NCBI GenBank assembly: GCA_946479405.1
Contig: CAMLGD010000088.1
Coordinates: 1 to 12,272 of the forward strand
Reading direction: 5' to 3'
Length of the DNA: 12,272 nt
DNA from: an uncultured Vogesella sp.
Lineage (GTDB): Bacteria > Pseudomonadota > Gammaproteobacteria > Burkholderiales > Chromobacteriaceae
Position numbers and translations under genes: made by a program. Of the stretch, positions 5,088 to 11,407 are shown piece after piece; the first letter of the stretch is position 1, and each line of letters begins with the position of its first letter. The notes under the pieces are model-generated. The model worked only from the letters and a program-made list of their open reading frames with translations, ran no database searches and was not told the DNA's origin.

Positions 5088-5354
5088 TTAGTCGTCGCCG
5101 CCCTTGCCGCCACCGTCATGGCCGCCGTGATCGTGGCCGCCTCTATCATGCCCATCGTTGCCGTCCCGGTCGTTGTCGTCTGCGGCGTCGTGCTGCCCAT
5201 CCTTGCCCTTGTCATCGTTGAGATCATGATTGGGGCCGTCGGCACTATCATCGACAACCGTGGTGCTGCCATCCGGATTGGTAGTCGTGTCCGCTGCCAG
5301 TACCGGCAGCGCGGGCAGGATCATCAGTGGCAGCAACCAGAGCAGTTTTTTCAT
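5088..5354 (-). CDS. Secreted acidic Asp/Gly/His-rich protein
   Basis: The protein is 88 aa. Residues 1-20 are a clear signal peptide (MKKLLWLLPLMILPALPVLA-A). The mature part starts with a Thr-rich DTTTNPDGSTTVVDD segment. From residue 42 it is almost entirely Asp, Gly, His, Asn and Lys, with no hydrophobic core, and it ends GGGKGGDD. It is therefore likely unstructured and exported to the periplasm or beyond. The H-D-H-G-G-H-D type runs suggest binding of divalent metal ions such as calcium, zinc or nickel; this is inferred from composition only. The ribosome site AAGGAG lies 6 bases before ATG 5354. It is the first gene of a probable pair with the ComEA-like gene. A PmrA/QseB-like direct repeat lies upstream. 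No named family is recognised. Confidence 0.75.
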   Translation of the reverse strand: MKKLLWLLPLMILPALPVLAADTTTNPDGSTTVVDDSADGPNHDLNDDKGKDGQHDAADDNDRDGNDGHDRGGHDHGGHDGGGKGGDD

Positions 5355-5425
5355 GGGGTTCTCCTTGGCATGGCCGCTATGGCGTTGCGATGTTGGCCGG
5401 GCGGGTTAGGGGTACGCACTACATT

Positions 5426-5461
5426 TTTATAGATAGTCCCCATGGCTTAACCATCGCTTAA
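5426..5461 (-). promoter_or_regulatory. Candidate promoter with PmrA/QseB-like direct repeat
   Basis: On the plus strand CTTAAC and CTTAAT (5446-5451 and 5457-5462) are separated by CATCG, giving GCTTAA units 11 bases apart. On the minus strand this is followed, 13 bases on, by TATAAA (5431-5426), about 72 bases before the ATG at 5354. The repeat covers the -35 zone, where no TTGACA-like hexamer exists, as in activator-dependent promoters. PmrA boxes are described as YTTAAK-N5-YTTAAK and QseB boxes as CTTAA-N6-CTTAA; this site fits at all but one position of the first. Confidence 0.45.
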
Positions 5462-5508
5462 TGTGCGCCGATTCGCTGCCGTTACCGCTTGGCGCTGTGG
5501 CAGAGCCG

Positions 5509-6408
5509 TCAGCCGCGCCGGGCGGCATCCAGCGTGGCAAACAGCTGGTGGATGCCCTGTTGCCAGCCGGGCAGCTGCAGGCCAAATGCCTGTTGCAGCT
5601 TGTGGCAATCCAGCACCGAGTACGCCGGGCGCAACGCCAGTTGCGGGTAGTCGGCGCTGGGTATCGGCTGCAGCCCGTCGCCGGGCAGGCTGATAGGCCA
5701 ACCCGCTTCGCGGGCAAGGCCGATCACGTACTCGGCGTACTGGTACCAGCTGGTGCAGCCCTGGGTGGCGACATGGTAGGTGCCGTATGGTTGTTCGTTG
5801 CTTAGCAGCGTGCGCGCCAGCAGCTGGGCGCTGACATCGGCCAGCAGGCTGGCCGGAGTGGGGGTGCCAAACTGGTCGTTCACCACTCGCAGCTGATCCT
5901 TGCTGGCCGCCAGTCGCAGCATGGTTTTGGCGAAGTTGTTGCCATGCACGCCGGCCACCCAGCTGCTGCGCAGGATGAAGTGGCGGCCGCCGGCGGCGCG
6001 CACCGCTTGTTCCCCTTGCCATTTGCTGTGGCCGTAGACCGACAGCGGTTTGGCGGTGTCGTCTTCGCGCCAGGCGGTCTCGCCGCTGCCATCGAACACA
6101 TAGTCGGTGGAGTAGTGCAGCAGCAGCGCATCGTTGGCCGCCGCCCACTCTGCCATGGCGCCCGGTGCGGCGGCGTTGATGGCATGAGCCAGATCGGCCT
6201 CGCTTTCCGCCTTGTCCACGGCGGTGTAGGCAGCAGCGTTGACGATCACCTCCGGGCGCTCCGCGTCCAGCCAGGCCAGCACCGCCTGGCGGCTGGCAAG
6301 GTTCAGCTGCCGGCGGCCCGGGCAGCGCAGCTCGCCAAACAGGCACAGCGCACGTTGCAGCTCGAAACCCAGCTGGCCGCTGGTGCCGGTTATCAGGATG
6401 CGGGGCAT
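5509..6408 (-). CDS. rmlD: dTDP-4-dehydrorhamnose reductase
   Basis: The protein is 299 aa, the usual length for RmlD (also called RfbD). This cytoplasmic enzyme reduces dTDP-6-deoxy-L-lyxo-4-hexulose to dTDP-L-rhamnose with NAD(P)H, the last step before rhamnose enters O-antigen or other glycans. Visible motifs are the Rossmann GTSGQLG (8-14), VNAAAYTAVDKAE (about 56-68), STDYVFDG (100-107), the catalytic Y125-G-H-S-K129 and SSWVAG. ATG 6408 (MPRILITG) starts directly at the Rossmann strand; the upstream sequence in frame is not conserved-looking. The ribosome site is a weak AAGAAAG. No rmlA, rmlB or rmlC is in the window, so the pathway genes are split. The gene is divergent from the vanZ-like gene. 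Confidence 0.92.
   Translation of the reverse strand: MPRILITGTSGQLGFELQRALCLFGELRCPGRRQLNLASRQAVLAWLDAERPEVIVNAAAYTAVDKAESEADLAHAINAAAPGAMAEWAAANDALLLHYSTDYVFDGSGETAWREDDTAKPLSVYGHSKWQGEQAVRAAGGRHFILRSSWVAGVHGNNFAKTMLRLAASKDQLRVVNDQFGTPTPASLLADVSAQLLARTLLSNEQPYGTYHVATQGCTSWYQYAEYVIGLAREAGWPISLPGDGLQPIPSADYPQLALRPAYSVLDCHKLQQAFGLQLPGWQQGIHQLFATLDAARRG
6133..6141 (-). repeat. Dispersed GCGGCCAAC repeat copy (rmlD)
   Basis: GTTGGCCGC inside rmlD is read on the coding strand as GCG GCC AAC (Ala-Ala-Asn). It is one of two copies with G in place of the preceding T. Confidence 0.6.
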
Positions 6409-6522
6409 GGCGCTTCTTTCTTGGTAATAAAGGGGTGGGCGGGCGGTTTTTGCATGCATGGCGGGTGCATGGCTGGCTGCCGCAGGGCACAATCCGCACA
6501 TTTTACGGTGCGGAGGGGTGCG

Positions 6523-6894
6523 ATGCCTGTTTCACGTTACTGGCTGCCGGCCTGGTTATGGTGGGTGCTATCGGTGTGGTTGCTGCTGCTCAAGCCGGCG
6601 GGGCCGCCATCCGGCATCCCGTATTTCGACAAGATAGGTCATTTCTGTCTGTTTTTATTGGGCGGTGTGCTGCTGGCCTGGCCACGGTTGCGGCAGGGCG
6701 TGCGTGGCGCAGCGCTGTGGCGGCCAAGCCTGCTGCTGTGCCTGGCATGGGCCGTTGGTTCCGAGTTGGCGCAAGGCTGGCTGACGGCCACGCGCTCGGC
6801 CGAGCTGGGCGATGCCCTCGCCGATATGCTTGGCGCCGTGGTAGGCATCATGTTGGCCGCATGCGCCATCGCCTGGCGGCAGCGGCAGGTGTAA
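6523..6894 (+). CDS. VanZ-like membrane protein
   Basis: The protein is 123 aa with hydrophobic segments at about 7-24, 38-55, 67-84 and 97-118, so four membrane helices are likely. It has the VanZ-family landmarks: DKIGHFCLF (residues 36-44) at the start of the second helix, and SELAQGWLTATRSAELGDALAD (80-101), where E81, Q84, R91 and the D of GDALAD correspond to the conserved E-x-x-Q...R...D pattern. VanZ confers low-level teicoplanin resistance in enterococci; chromosomal relatives in proteobacteria have no settled role and are thought to act at the cell envelope. ATG 6523 has GGAGG 6 bases upstream. It is 32 bases before pepP and likely the first gene of the long plus-strand operon. Confidence 0.85.
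   Translation: MPVSRYWLPAWLWWVLSVWLLLLKPAGPPSGIPYFDKIGHFCLFLLGGVLLAWPRLRQGVRGAALWRPSLLLCLAWAVGSELAQGWLTATRSAELGDALADMLGAVVGIMLAACAIAWRQRQV
6852..6861 (-). repeat. Dispersed TGCGGCCAAC repeat copy (vanZ-like 3' end)
   Basis: GTTGGCCGCA inside the vanZ-like gene is read as TTG GCC GCA (Leu-Ala-Ala), within 45 bases of the stop codon. Confidence 0.65.
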
Positions 6895-6926
6895 ACTGGG
6901 CGCCGTTTCGATTGCAGGTGTCTCGC

Positions 6927-8222
6927 ATGCACCAGAGTCTTGTAGACCGTCGCCAGCAGCTGCTGGCCGCCATTGGCGATGCTGTCGCCATTCTGCCCAC
7001 CGCGCCAGAAGCGGTGCGCAATGCCGATGCCCACTACCCCTATCGTGCCGACAGCCATTTCCTGTATCTGACCGGCTTTGCCGAGCCGGAGGCCGTGCTG
7101 GTGCTGGATGGCCGCCGCGGCAAGGCCATCCTGTTCTGCCGGGCCAAGAACCCGGATATGGAAATCTGGGAAGGCTTCCGCCACGGTCCGGACGCAGCTG
7201 CCGAAGCGTTTGCCTTTGACGAGGCCTACGCCATCGACGAGCTGGATCAGCGCCTGCCCGATTTGCTGGCCGATGTGCCGGCGCTGTACTGGCCGCTGGG
7301 CCGGACTGCCGTCTGGGATGCGCGGGTGGCTGGCTGGCTGGAGGCGGTGCGCGCCCGAGCCCGCTTCGGCGTGGATGCGCCGGCGCAGTTTGGCGATCTG
7401 CTGCCGCTGGTCGACGAGATGCGCCTGCTCAAGGACGAGCGCGAGCAGGCGATACTGCTGCGTGCCGGCCAGGTATCGGCCGAGGCGCATGTGCGCGCCA
7501 TGCAGACCACCCGGCCGGGCAAGTACGAGTACGAAATCGAGGCCGAGCTGCTGTATCACTTCGTGCGCAACGGTGCGCGTCAGCCGGCCTATGAGAGCAT
7601 CGTCGCCGGCGGCGGCAATGCCTGCACGCTGCACTATGCGGCCAACAATGCACGCCTGAACGACGGCGAGCTGCTGCTGATCGACGCCGGCTGCGAGTTC
7701 ATGGGCTACGCCGGCGATATCACCCGCACCTTCCCGGTGAATGGCCGCTTCAGCCAGCCGCAGCGCGACCTGTACGAGGTGGTGCTGGCGGCGCAGCTGG
7801 CGGCCATCGCCGCGGTGCGGCCGGGCGCCACGCTGGACGTACCGGCCGACGCCGCACTGCGTGTGCTGGTGCAGGGCATGCTGGATTACCAGCTGCTGCA
7901 GGGCAGCGTGGACGGTGTGATCGAATCCGGCGACTACCGCCGCTTCTACATGCACGGCATCGGCCACTTCCTGGGGCTGGACGTGCATGACGTCGGCCTG
8001 CGTCGCCCCGGCGGTCAGTGGCGGCAATTCCAGCCCGGCATGTGCACCACCATCGAGCCGGGGCTGTATGTCCGCCCGGACGATCGCGTGCCGGCGGCAT
8101 TCCACAATATTGGCATCCGTATCGAAGACAATGTGCTGGTCACCGCCACTGGCCATCACGTGTACACCGATGCGGCCCCCAAACGCATAGACGACATTGA
8201 GGCGCTGATGCAGGCCAGCTAG
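6927..8222 (+). CDS. pepP: Xaa-Pro aminopeptidase (aminopeptidase P)
   Basis: The protein is 431 aa, close to E. coli PepP (about 440). It is a cytoplasmic dimanganese peptidase that removes an N-terminal residue preceding proline. The N-terminal creatinase-like domain (1-165) includes NADAHYPYRADSHFLYLTGF. The pita-bread catalytic domain follows, with metal ligands D253 (LIDAG), D264 (YAGDITRTFP), H347 (HGIGHFLGLDVHD), E377 (TIEPGLY) and E400 (IRIEDNV). ATG 6927 is favoured over an in-frame GTG at 6918; only a weak GCAGG is seen upstream. It sits between the vanZ-like gene and ubiH with short gaps. The pepP-ubiH neighbourhood is the same as in E. coli. A repeat copy lies in the coding part at 7638-7646 and another touches the stop codon. 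Confidence 0.95.
   Translation: MHQSLVDRRQQLLAAIGDAVAILPTAPEAVRNADAHYPYRADSHFLYLTGFAEPEAVLVLDGRRGKAILFCRAKNPDMEIWEGFRHGPDAAAEAFAFDEAYAIDELDQRLPDLLADVPALYWPLGRTAVWDARVAGWLEAVRARARFGVDAPAQFGDLLPLVDEMRLLKDEREQAILLRAGQVSAEAHVRAMQTTRPGKYEYEIEAELLYHFVRNGARQPAYESIVAGGGNACTLHYAANNARLNDGELLLIDAGCEFMGYAGDITRTFPVNGRFSQPQRDLYEVVLAAQLAAIAAVRPGATLDVPADAALRVLVQGMLDYQLLQGSVDGVIESGDYRRFYMHGIGHFLGLDVHDVGLRRPGGQWRQFQPGMCTTIEPGLYVRPDDRVPAAFHNIGIRIEDNVLVTATGHHVYTDAAPKRIDDIEALMQAS
7637..7646 (+). repeat. Dispersed TGCGGCCAAC repeat copy (pepP)
   Basis: The copy inside pepP is read as GCG GCC AAC (Ala-Ala-Asn of YAANN). Confidence 0.6.
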
Positions 8223-8231
8223 TTGGCCGCA
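8222..8231 (-). repeat. Dispersed TGCGGCCAAC repeat copy at the pepP stop codon
   Basis: GTTGGCCGCA begins on the last base of the pepP TAG and fills half of the 21-base gap before ubiH. It is a single copy without hairpin or T tract. Confidence 0.75.
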
Positions 8232-8243
8232 GCGTAAGCAAGC

Positions 8244-9407
8244 ATGCAAGCAAACATTCTTCATTCCGATATCGTGATCGTGGGCGGTGGCCCGGTAGGG
8301 GCGCTGGCCGCCTTGCGCCTGAAGCAGGCCGGTCGCGATGTGTTGTTGATCGAGGCGCGCGCCAAGGATGCCCCGCTGCGCGATGCCCGCGCGTTGGCGC
8401 TGTCGTGGTACAGCCGCGAGCAGCTGGCCGCGGTGGGCGCCTGGCCGGATAGCCTGCCGGCTACCGATATCGACACCGTGCACGTGTCGCAGCAGGCCGC
8501 CTGGGGCCGCACGGTGATCAGCCGTGATGACCTGACGTTGCCGCACCTGGGTGCAGTGGTGGACTACCCGGCGCTAGCCGCCAGTCTGGGCGATGCGCTG
8601 CAGCAGCAGGGCGTGGCGGTGTGCTGGCAGCACAAGGTGACCGCAGTGCAGTCGCTGGCACGCTACGCCAGCCTGACGGTGGAGGATGCCGCCGGTCAGC
8701 GCCGCCAACTCACCGCACGGCTGGTGGTGCTGGCCGAAGGCGGCGCGCTGGCGGAAACCCTGCCAGGTATCCAGCGTCATGTGCACGATTATCAGCAGAG
8801 CGCACTGCTGGCCGAAGTGACGGCCAGCCTGCCGCACGGCAACGTCGCCTACGAGCGCTTTGCCGATGACGGCCCGTTTGCGCTGTTGCCGCACGGCGAA
8901 CGCATGATGCTGGTGTGGACGCGCACGCCGGCCGAGGCGCAACGGCTGCACGATGCAGACGAGGCCGCGGTGCTGGCCGAACTGCAGCAGGCGTTCGGCG
9001 AGCGCCTGGGTAGCTTCACTGCCATCGGCGAGCGTGCGGTGTTTCCGCTGCTGCTGCGCCAGCTCAACAGCGTGGTGTCCGGCCGGGTGGTGATGATCGG
9101 CAATGCCGCGCAGACCATGCACCCGGTGGCGGCGCAGGGCTTCAACTTGGGGCTGCGCGATGCGGTTGGCCTGACCGAGCTGCTTGCCGCCGCGGCCGAT
9201 CCGGGCGATGCCGCCGTGCTGCGCCGCTATGCCGCCCAGCGCCGCATGGACAGCCACGCGGTGGTGGGCTTTACCCATGGCTTGATCCGGTTGTTCGATG
9301 GTGCACATCCGCTGCTGAAGACGCTGCGCGGTGCCGGCATGAACATGCTGGACAGCCTGCCGCCGCTGCGCAAGCGCTTTGCCGGTCATCTGGTGTTTGG
9401 TGTGTAA
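8244..9407 (+). CDS. ubiH: Ubiquinone biosynthesis flavin hydroxylase UbiH
   Basis: The protein is 387 aa, of the UbiH/COQ6 class of FAD monooxygenases, which hydroxylate the aromatic ring of the ubiquinone precursor (2-octaprenyl-6-methoxyphenol C4 in E. coli). The N-terminal FAD motif is GGGPVGA (14-20), with the acidic end of strand 2 at E37. The second FAD motif is GNAAQTMHPVAAQGFNLGLRD (286-306), whose GNAAQ wording is typical of UbiH as against GDAAH of its paralogs. The middle DG motif reads AEGG (165-168), with Glu where Asp is usual. The protein is soluble and probably part of the Ubi complex. The ATG at 8244 is 21 bases after pepP, with only a weak AAGCAAG site, so translation may be coupled. 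It is followed by the second hydroxylase gene. Confidence 0.9.
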   Translation: MQANILHSDIVIVGGGPVGALAALRLKQAGRDVLLIEARAKDAPLRDARALALSWYSREQLAAVGAWPDSLPATDIDTVHVSQQAAWGRTVISRDDLTLPHLGAVVDYPALAASLGDALQQQGVAVCWQHKVTAVQSLARYASLTVEDAAGQRRQLTARLVVLAEGGALAETLPGIQRHVHDYQQSALLAEVTASLPHGNVAYERFADDGPFALLPHGERMMLVWTRTPAEAQRLHDADEAAVLAELQQAFGERLGSFTAIGERAVFPLLLRQLNSVVSGRVVMIGNAAQTMHPVAAQGFNLGLRDAVGLTELLAAAADPGDAAVLRRYAAQRRMDSHAVVGFTHGLIRLFDGAHPLLKTLRGAGMNMLDSLPPLRKRFAGHLVFGV

Positions 9408-9428
9408 ACTGCCGTAAACAGAGCGCGT

Positions 9429-9446
9429 GCGGCCAACGTTGGCCGC
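9429..9446. repeat. Perfect 18-bp palindrome of two GCGGCCAAC repeats inside the operon
   Basis: GCGGCCAAC (9429-9437) and GTTGGCCGC (9438-9446) abut between ubiH and the next hydroxylase gene. Unlike the copy at 2578-2607 there is no T tract, so it should not terminate fully. It could reduce downstream transcription or stabilise the upstream RNA. Confidence 0.85.
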
Positions 9447-9467
9447 CAAAGTTGCCATTAGGGAATC

Positions 9468-10622
9468 ATGAGCACTTCATTTGATGTCGTAATCGTCGGT
9501 GGCGGCCTGGTCGGTGCGGCGCTGGCGCTGGCGCTGGACAAGCAGGGCCGCCGCGTGGCGCTGGTGGAAAGCCAGCAGGCGCGCTTTGACGGCTTGCAGC
9601 AAGGCTGGGATGCGCGCGTGTACGCGATCAGCCCGGCCAATCGCCGCTTTATCGAGAGCCTGGGGGTGTGGCCGGACATGAGCCGCATCGGCACCATCGC
9701 CGGCATGGATGTGCGCGGTGATCAGGGCGGGTGCATTGCTTTCTCCGCTGCCGATGCCGGTGCCGAGGCACTGGCGTGGATTACAGAAAACCGCTGGCTG
9801 CTGGCCGCGTTGTGGCAGCAATTGCAAACCGCCAGCGGCGTCGAACTGGTGGAAGGCGTGCGGCCAACCGGTCTCCGGCATTCGCCTAAATCCGCGGAAT
9901 TGCAGTTGGAAGACGGCCGCGTGCTGCAGGCCCGGCTGCTGGTCGGCGCCGATGGTGCTAACTCCTGGGTGCGGCAGCAAAGCGGCATTTCCGCCGAGGT
10001 GAAGCCGTATGGTCAGAGTGGCGTGGTGGCCAACTTCGCCACCGAGCTGCCGCATGGCAATATTGCGCGGCAATGGTTCCTGGGCGATGGCATCCTGGCC
10101 TGGCTGCCGTTGCCGGACAATCGCATCTCCATCGTGTGGTCCACGCCGCAGCCGGAACCGCTGCTGGCACTGTCGGCGGAACGTTTTGCCGCCGTGGTGG
10201 CCGAAGCCGGTGGGCATGCGCTGGGCAAGCTGGAAGTGCTGACGCCGGCGGCGGCTTTCCCGTTGCGGTTGCTGACGCCGCAGCACGTGATTGCCGAGCG
10301 CGTGGCGCTGGTGGGCGATGCCGCGCACACCGTGCATCCGCTGGCCGGGCAGGGCGTCAACCTGGGCTTTCAGGACGCTGCCCGCTTGGCCGCTATCATC
10401 GCCGAGGGCAAGGATCCGGGCGAATGGCTGGCACTGCGCCGTTACGAGCGCGGCCGTAAAGAGGCGGTACGCACCATGCAACTGACCTGCGACACGCTGT
10501 TTGGCCTGTTCCACGCCAAGCAGCTGCCGGGCATTGCCTGGCTGCGCAATACCGGCCTGAACCTGACGAATCGTCTGCCGCTGATCAAGCGGCAGCTGGC
10601 CCGCCACGCGGTGGGCTTTTAA
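9468..10622 (+). CDS. UbiH/UbiF/UbiI/COQ6-family FAD hydroxylase
   Basis: The protein is 384 aa and a paralog of the preceding gene. Motifs are GGGLVGAA (11-18), ARVYAISP (49-56), GADGANSWVR (160-169) and GDAAHTVHPLAGQGVNLGFQD (283-303), all standard for ubiquinone flavin hydroxylases. The C-terminal helix NRLPLIKRQLARHAVGF is also typical. Position three in pepP-ubiH-X matches E. coli ubiI (visC), which makes the C5 hydroxylation; but betaproteobacterial enzymes of this class differ in regioselectivity (UbiI, UbiF, UbiL and UbiM exist), so no symbol is given. ATG 9468 is preceded by a weak AGGGA. The gap to ubiH is 60 bases and holds a repeat palindrome; the gap to dsbC is 16 bases. Confidence 0.9.
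   Translation: MSTSFDVVIVGGGLVGAALALALDKQGRRVALVESQQARFDGLQQGWDARVYAISPANRRFIESLGVWPDMSRIGTIAGMDVRGDQGGCIAFSAADAGAEALAWITENRWLLAALWQQLQTASGVELVEGVRPTGLRHSPKSAELQLEDGRVLQARLLVGADGANSWVRQQSGISAEVKPYGQSGVVANFATELPHGNIARQWFLGDGILAWLPLPDNRISIVWSTPQPEPLLALSAERFAAVVAEAGGHALGKLEVLTPAAAFPLRLLTPQHVIAERVALVGDAAHTVHPLAGQGVNLGFQDAARLAAIIAEGKDPGEWLALRRYERGRKEAVRTMQLTCDTLFGLFHAKQLPGIAWLRNTGLNLTNRLPLIKRQLARHAVGF
9859..9868 (+). repeat. Dispersed TGCGGCCAAC repeat copy (second hydroxylase gene)
   Basis: The copy is read in a fourth codon phase as (G)TG CGG CCA AC(C), coding Val-Arg-Pro-Thr. Confidence 0.65.
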
Positions 10623-10638
10623 CTGAAAAAGGATTGCA

Positions 10639-11400
10639 ATGAAGCTCCGTCTTCCCCAGTTGGCCATCATTCCGCTCTGCCTGTCGCTACTTGCTTGCAC
10701 CGCGTCTGCGGCCGATGAAACGCCGGATTCGGTGCGCGCCAACTTCAAGAGCAAGTTCCCGCAGCATGACATCACCAGCGTGCAGCCGGCGCCGGTAGCG
10801 GGGCTGTACGAAATCGTGGTGAAGATGAAGCGTGGCGCGCGCGAGGAATACACCATCGTCTATGCCGATGCCAAGGTGGAGCATCTGCTGACTGGCGACC
10901 TGATCGATACCAAGACCCGCCAGAGCCTTACCGAAGGCCGGTTGGAAGAGTTGAATCAGGTGAAATTCGACTTCAACGCCCTGCCGCTGGACAAGGCGAT
11001 CAAGGAAGTGCGCGGTAAGGGCGAGCGCAAGCTGGCGGTGTTCTCCGATCCGGATTGCCCGTTCTGCAAGCGCCTAGAGCAGGATGCGTTGTCCAAGCTG
11101 GATAACGTCACCATCTACACTTTCCTGTACCCGCTGGCACAGCTGCACCCGGATGCGCCGCGCAAGGCCGCGCAGATCTGGTGCAGCAAGGATCGCGCCG
11201 CAACCTGGACCGCGGTGATGCGTAACGGTGCCCAGCTGCCGGCTGGCAATGCCAACTGCAGCACCCCGCTGGCCGAGTTGGCCGCATTGGGCGAAAAACT
11301 GGGGGTAGCCGGTACCCCGGCACTGTTCCTCCCCAATGGGCGGATGATCTCCGGTGCCGTGCCGGTGGAAACCATCGAAGCCGCATTCAAGGCCAAGTAA
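10639..11400 (+). CDS. dsbC: Thiol:disulfide interchange protein DsbC
   Basis: The protein is 253 aa. It is a periplasmic disulfide isomerase that reshuffles wrong disulfides and is kept reduced by DsbD. Residues 1-24 form a signal peptide; cleavage is probably after TASA, although L-L-A-C20 is also close to a lipobox, so lipidation is possible. Residues 27-100 make the DsbC dimerisation domain (SVRANFKSKFPQHDI, then LYEIVV). The thioredoxin domain has the active site C140-P-F-C143 in DPDCPFCKRLE, a second Cys pair C182/C207, and the cis-proline G-T-P227. The active site is CPFC rather than E. coli CGYC. ATG 10639 has AAAAAGGA 5 bases upstream. It lies 16 bases after the hydroxylase gene and 7 before the TonB-like gene, hence in the same operon. 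Confidence 0.93.
   Translation: MKLRLPQLAIIPLCLSLLACTASAADETPDSVRANFKSKFPQHDITSVQPAPVAGLYEIVVKMKRGAREEYTIVYADAKVEHLLTGDLIDTKTRQSLTEGRLEELNQVKFDFNALPLDKAIKEVRGKGERKLAVFSDPDCPFCKRLEQDALSKLDNVTIYTFLYPLAQLHPDAPRKAAQIWCSKDRAATWTAVMRNGAQLPAGNANCSTPLAELAALGEKLGVAGTPALFLPNGRMISGAVPVETIEAAFKAK
11277..11286 (-). repeat. Dispersed TGCGGCCAAC repeat copy (dsbC)
   Basis: GTTGGCCGCA inside dsbC is read as TTG GCC GCA (Leu-Ala-Ala). Confidence 0.65.
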
Positions 11401-11407
11401 GCGCGGC

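Noticed and set aside
5380..5402. GTTGGCCGG near 5392 as a further copy of the dispersed repeat
   Set aside because: The ninth base differs; near matches (also ACGGCCAAC at 3520 and GTGGCCAAC at 10026) were not counted.
6639..8546. A 635-codon open frame on the minus strand opposite the vanZ-like gene and pepP
   Set aside because: It is antisense to two well-recognised genes; it is open only because of high GC and codon bias, with no domain and no ribosome site.
9477..10856. A 459-codon minus-strand frame opposite the second hydroxylase gene
   Set aside because: It is a shadow of the hydroxylase frame, with a His/Gln/Arg-rich composition typical of GC-rich antisense reading.
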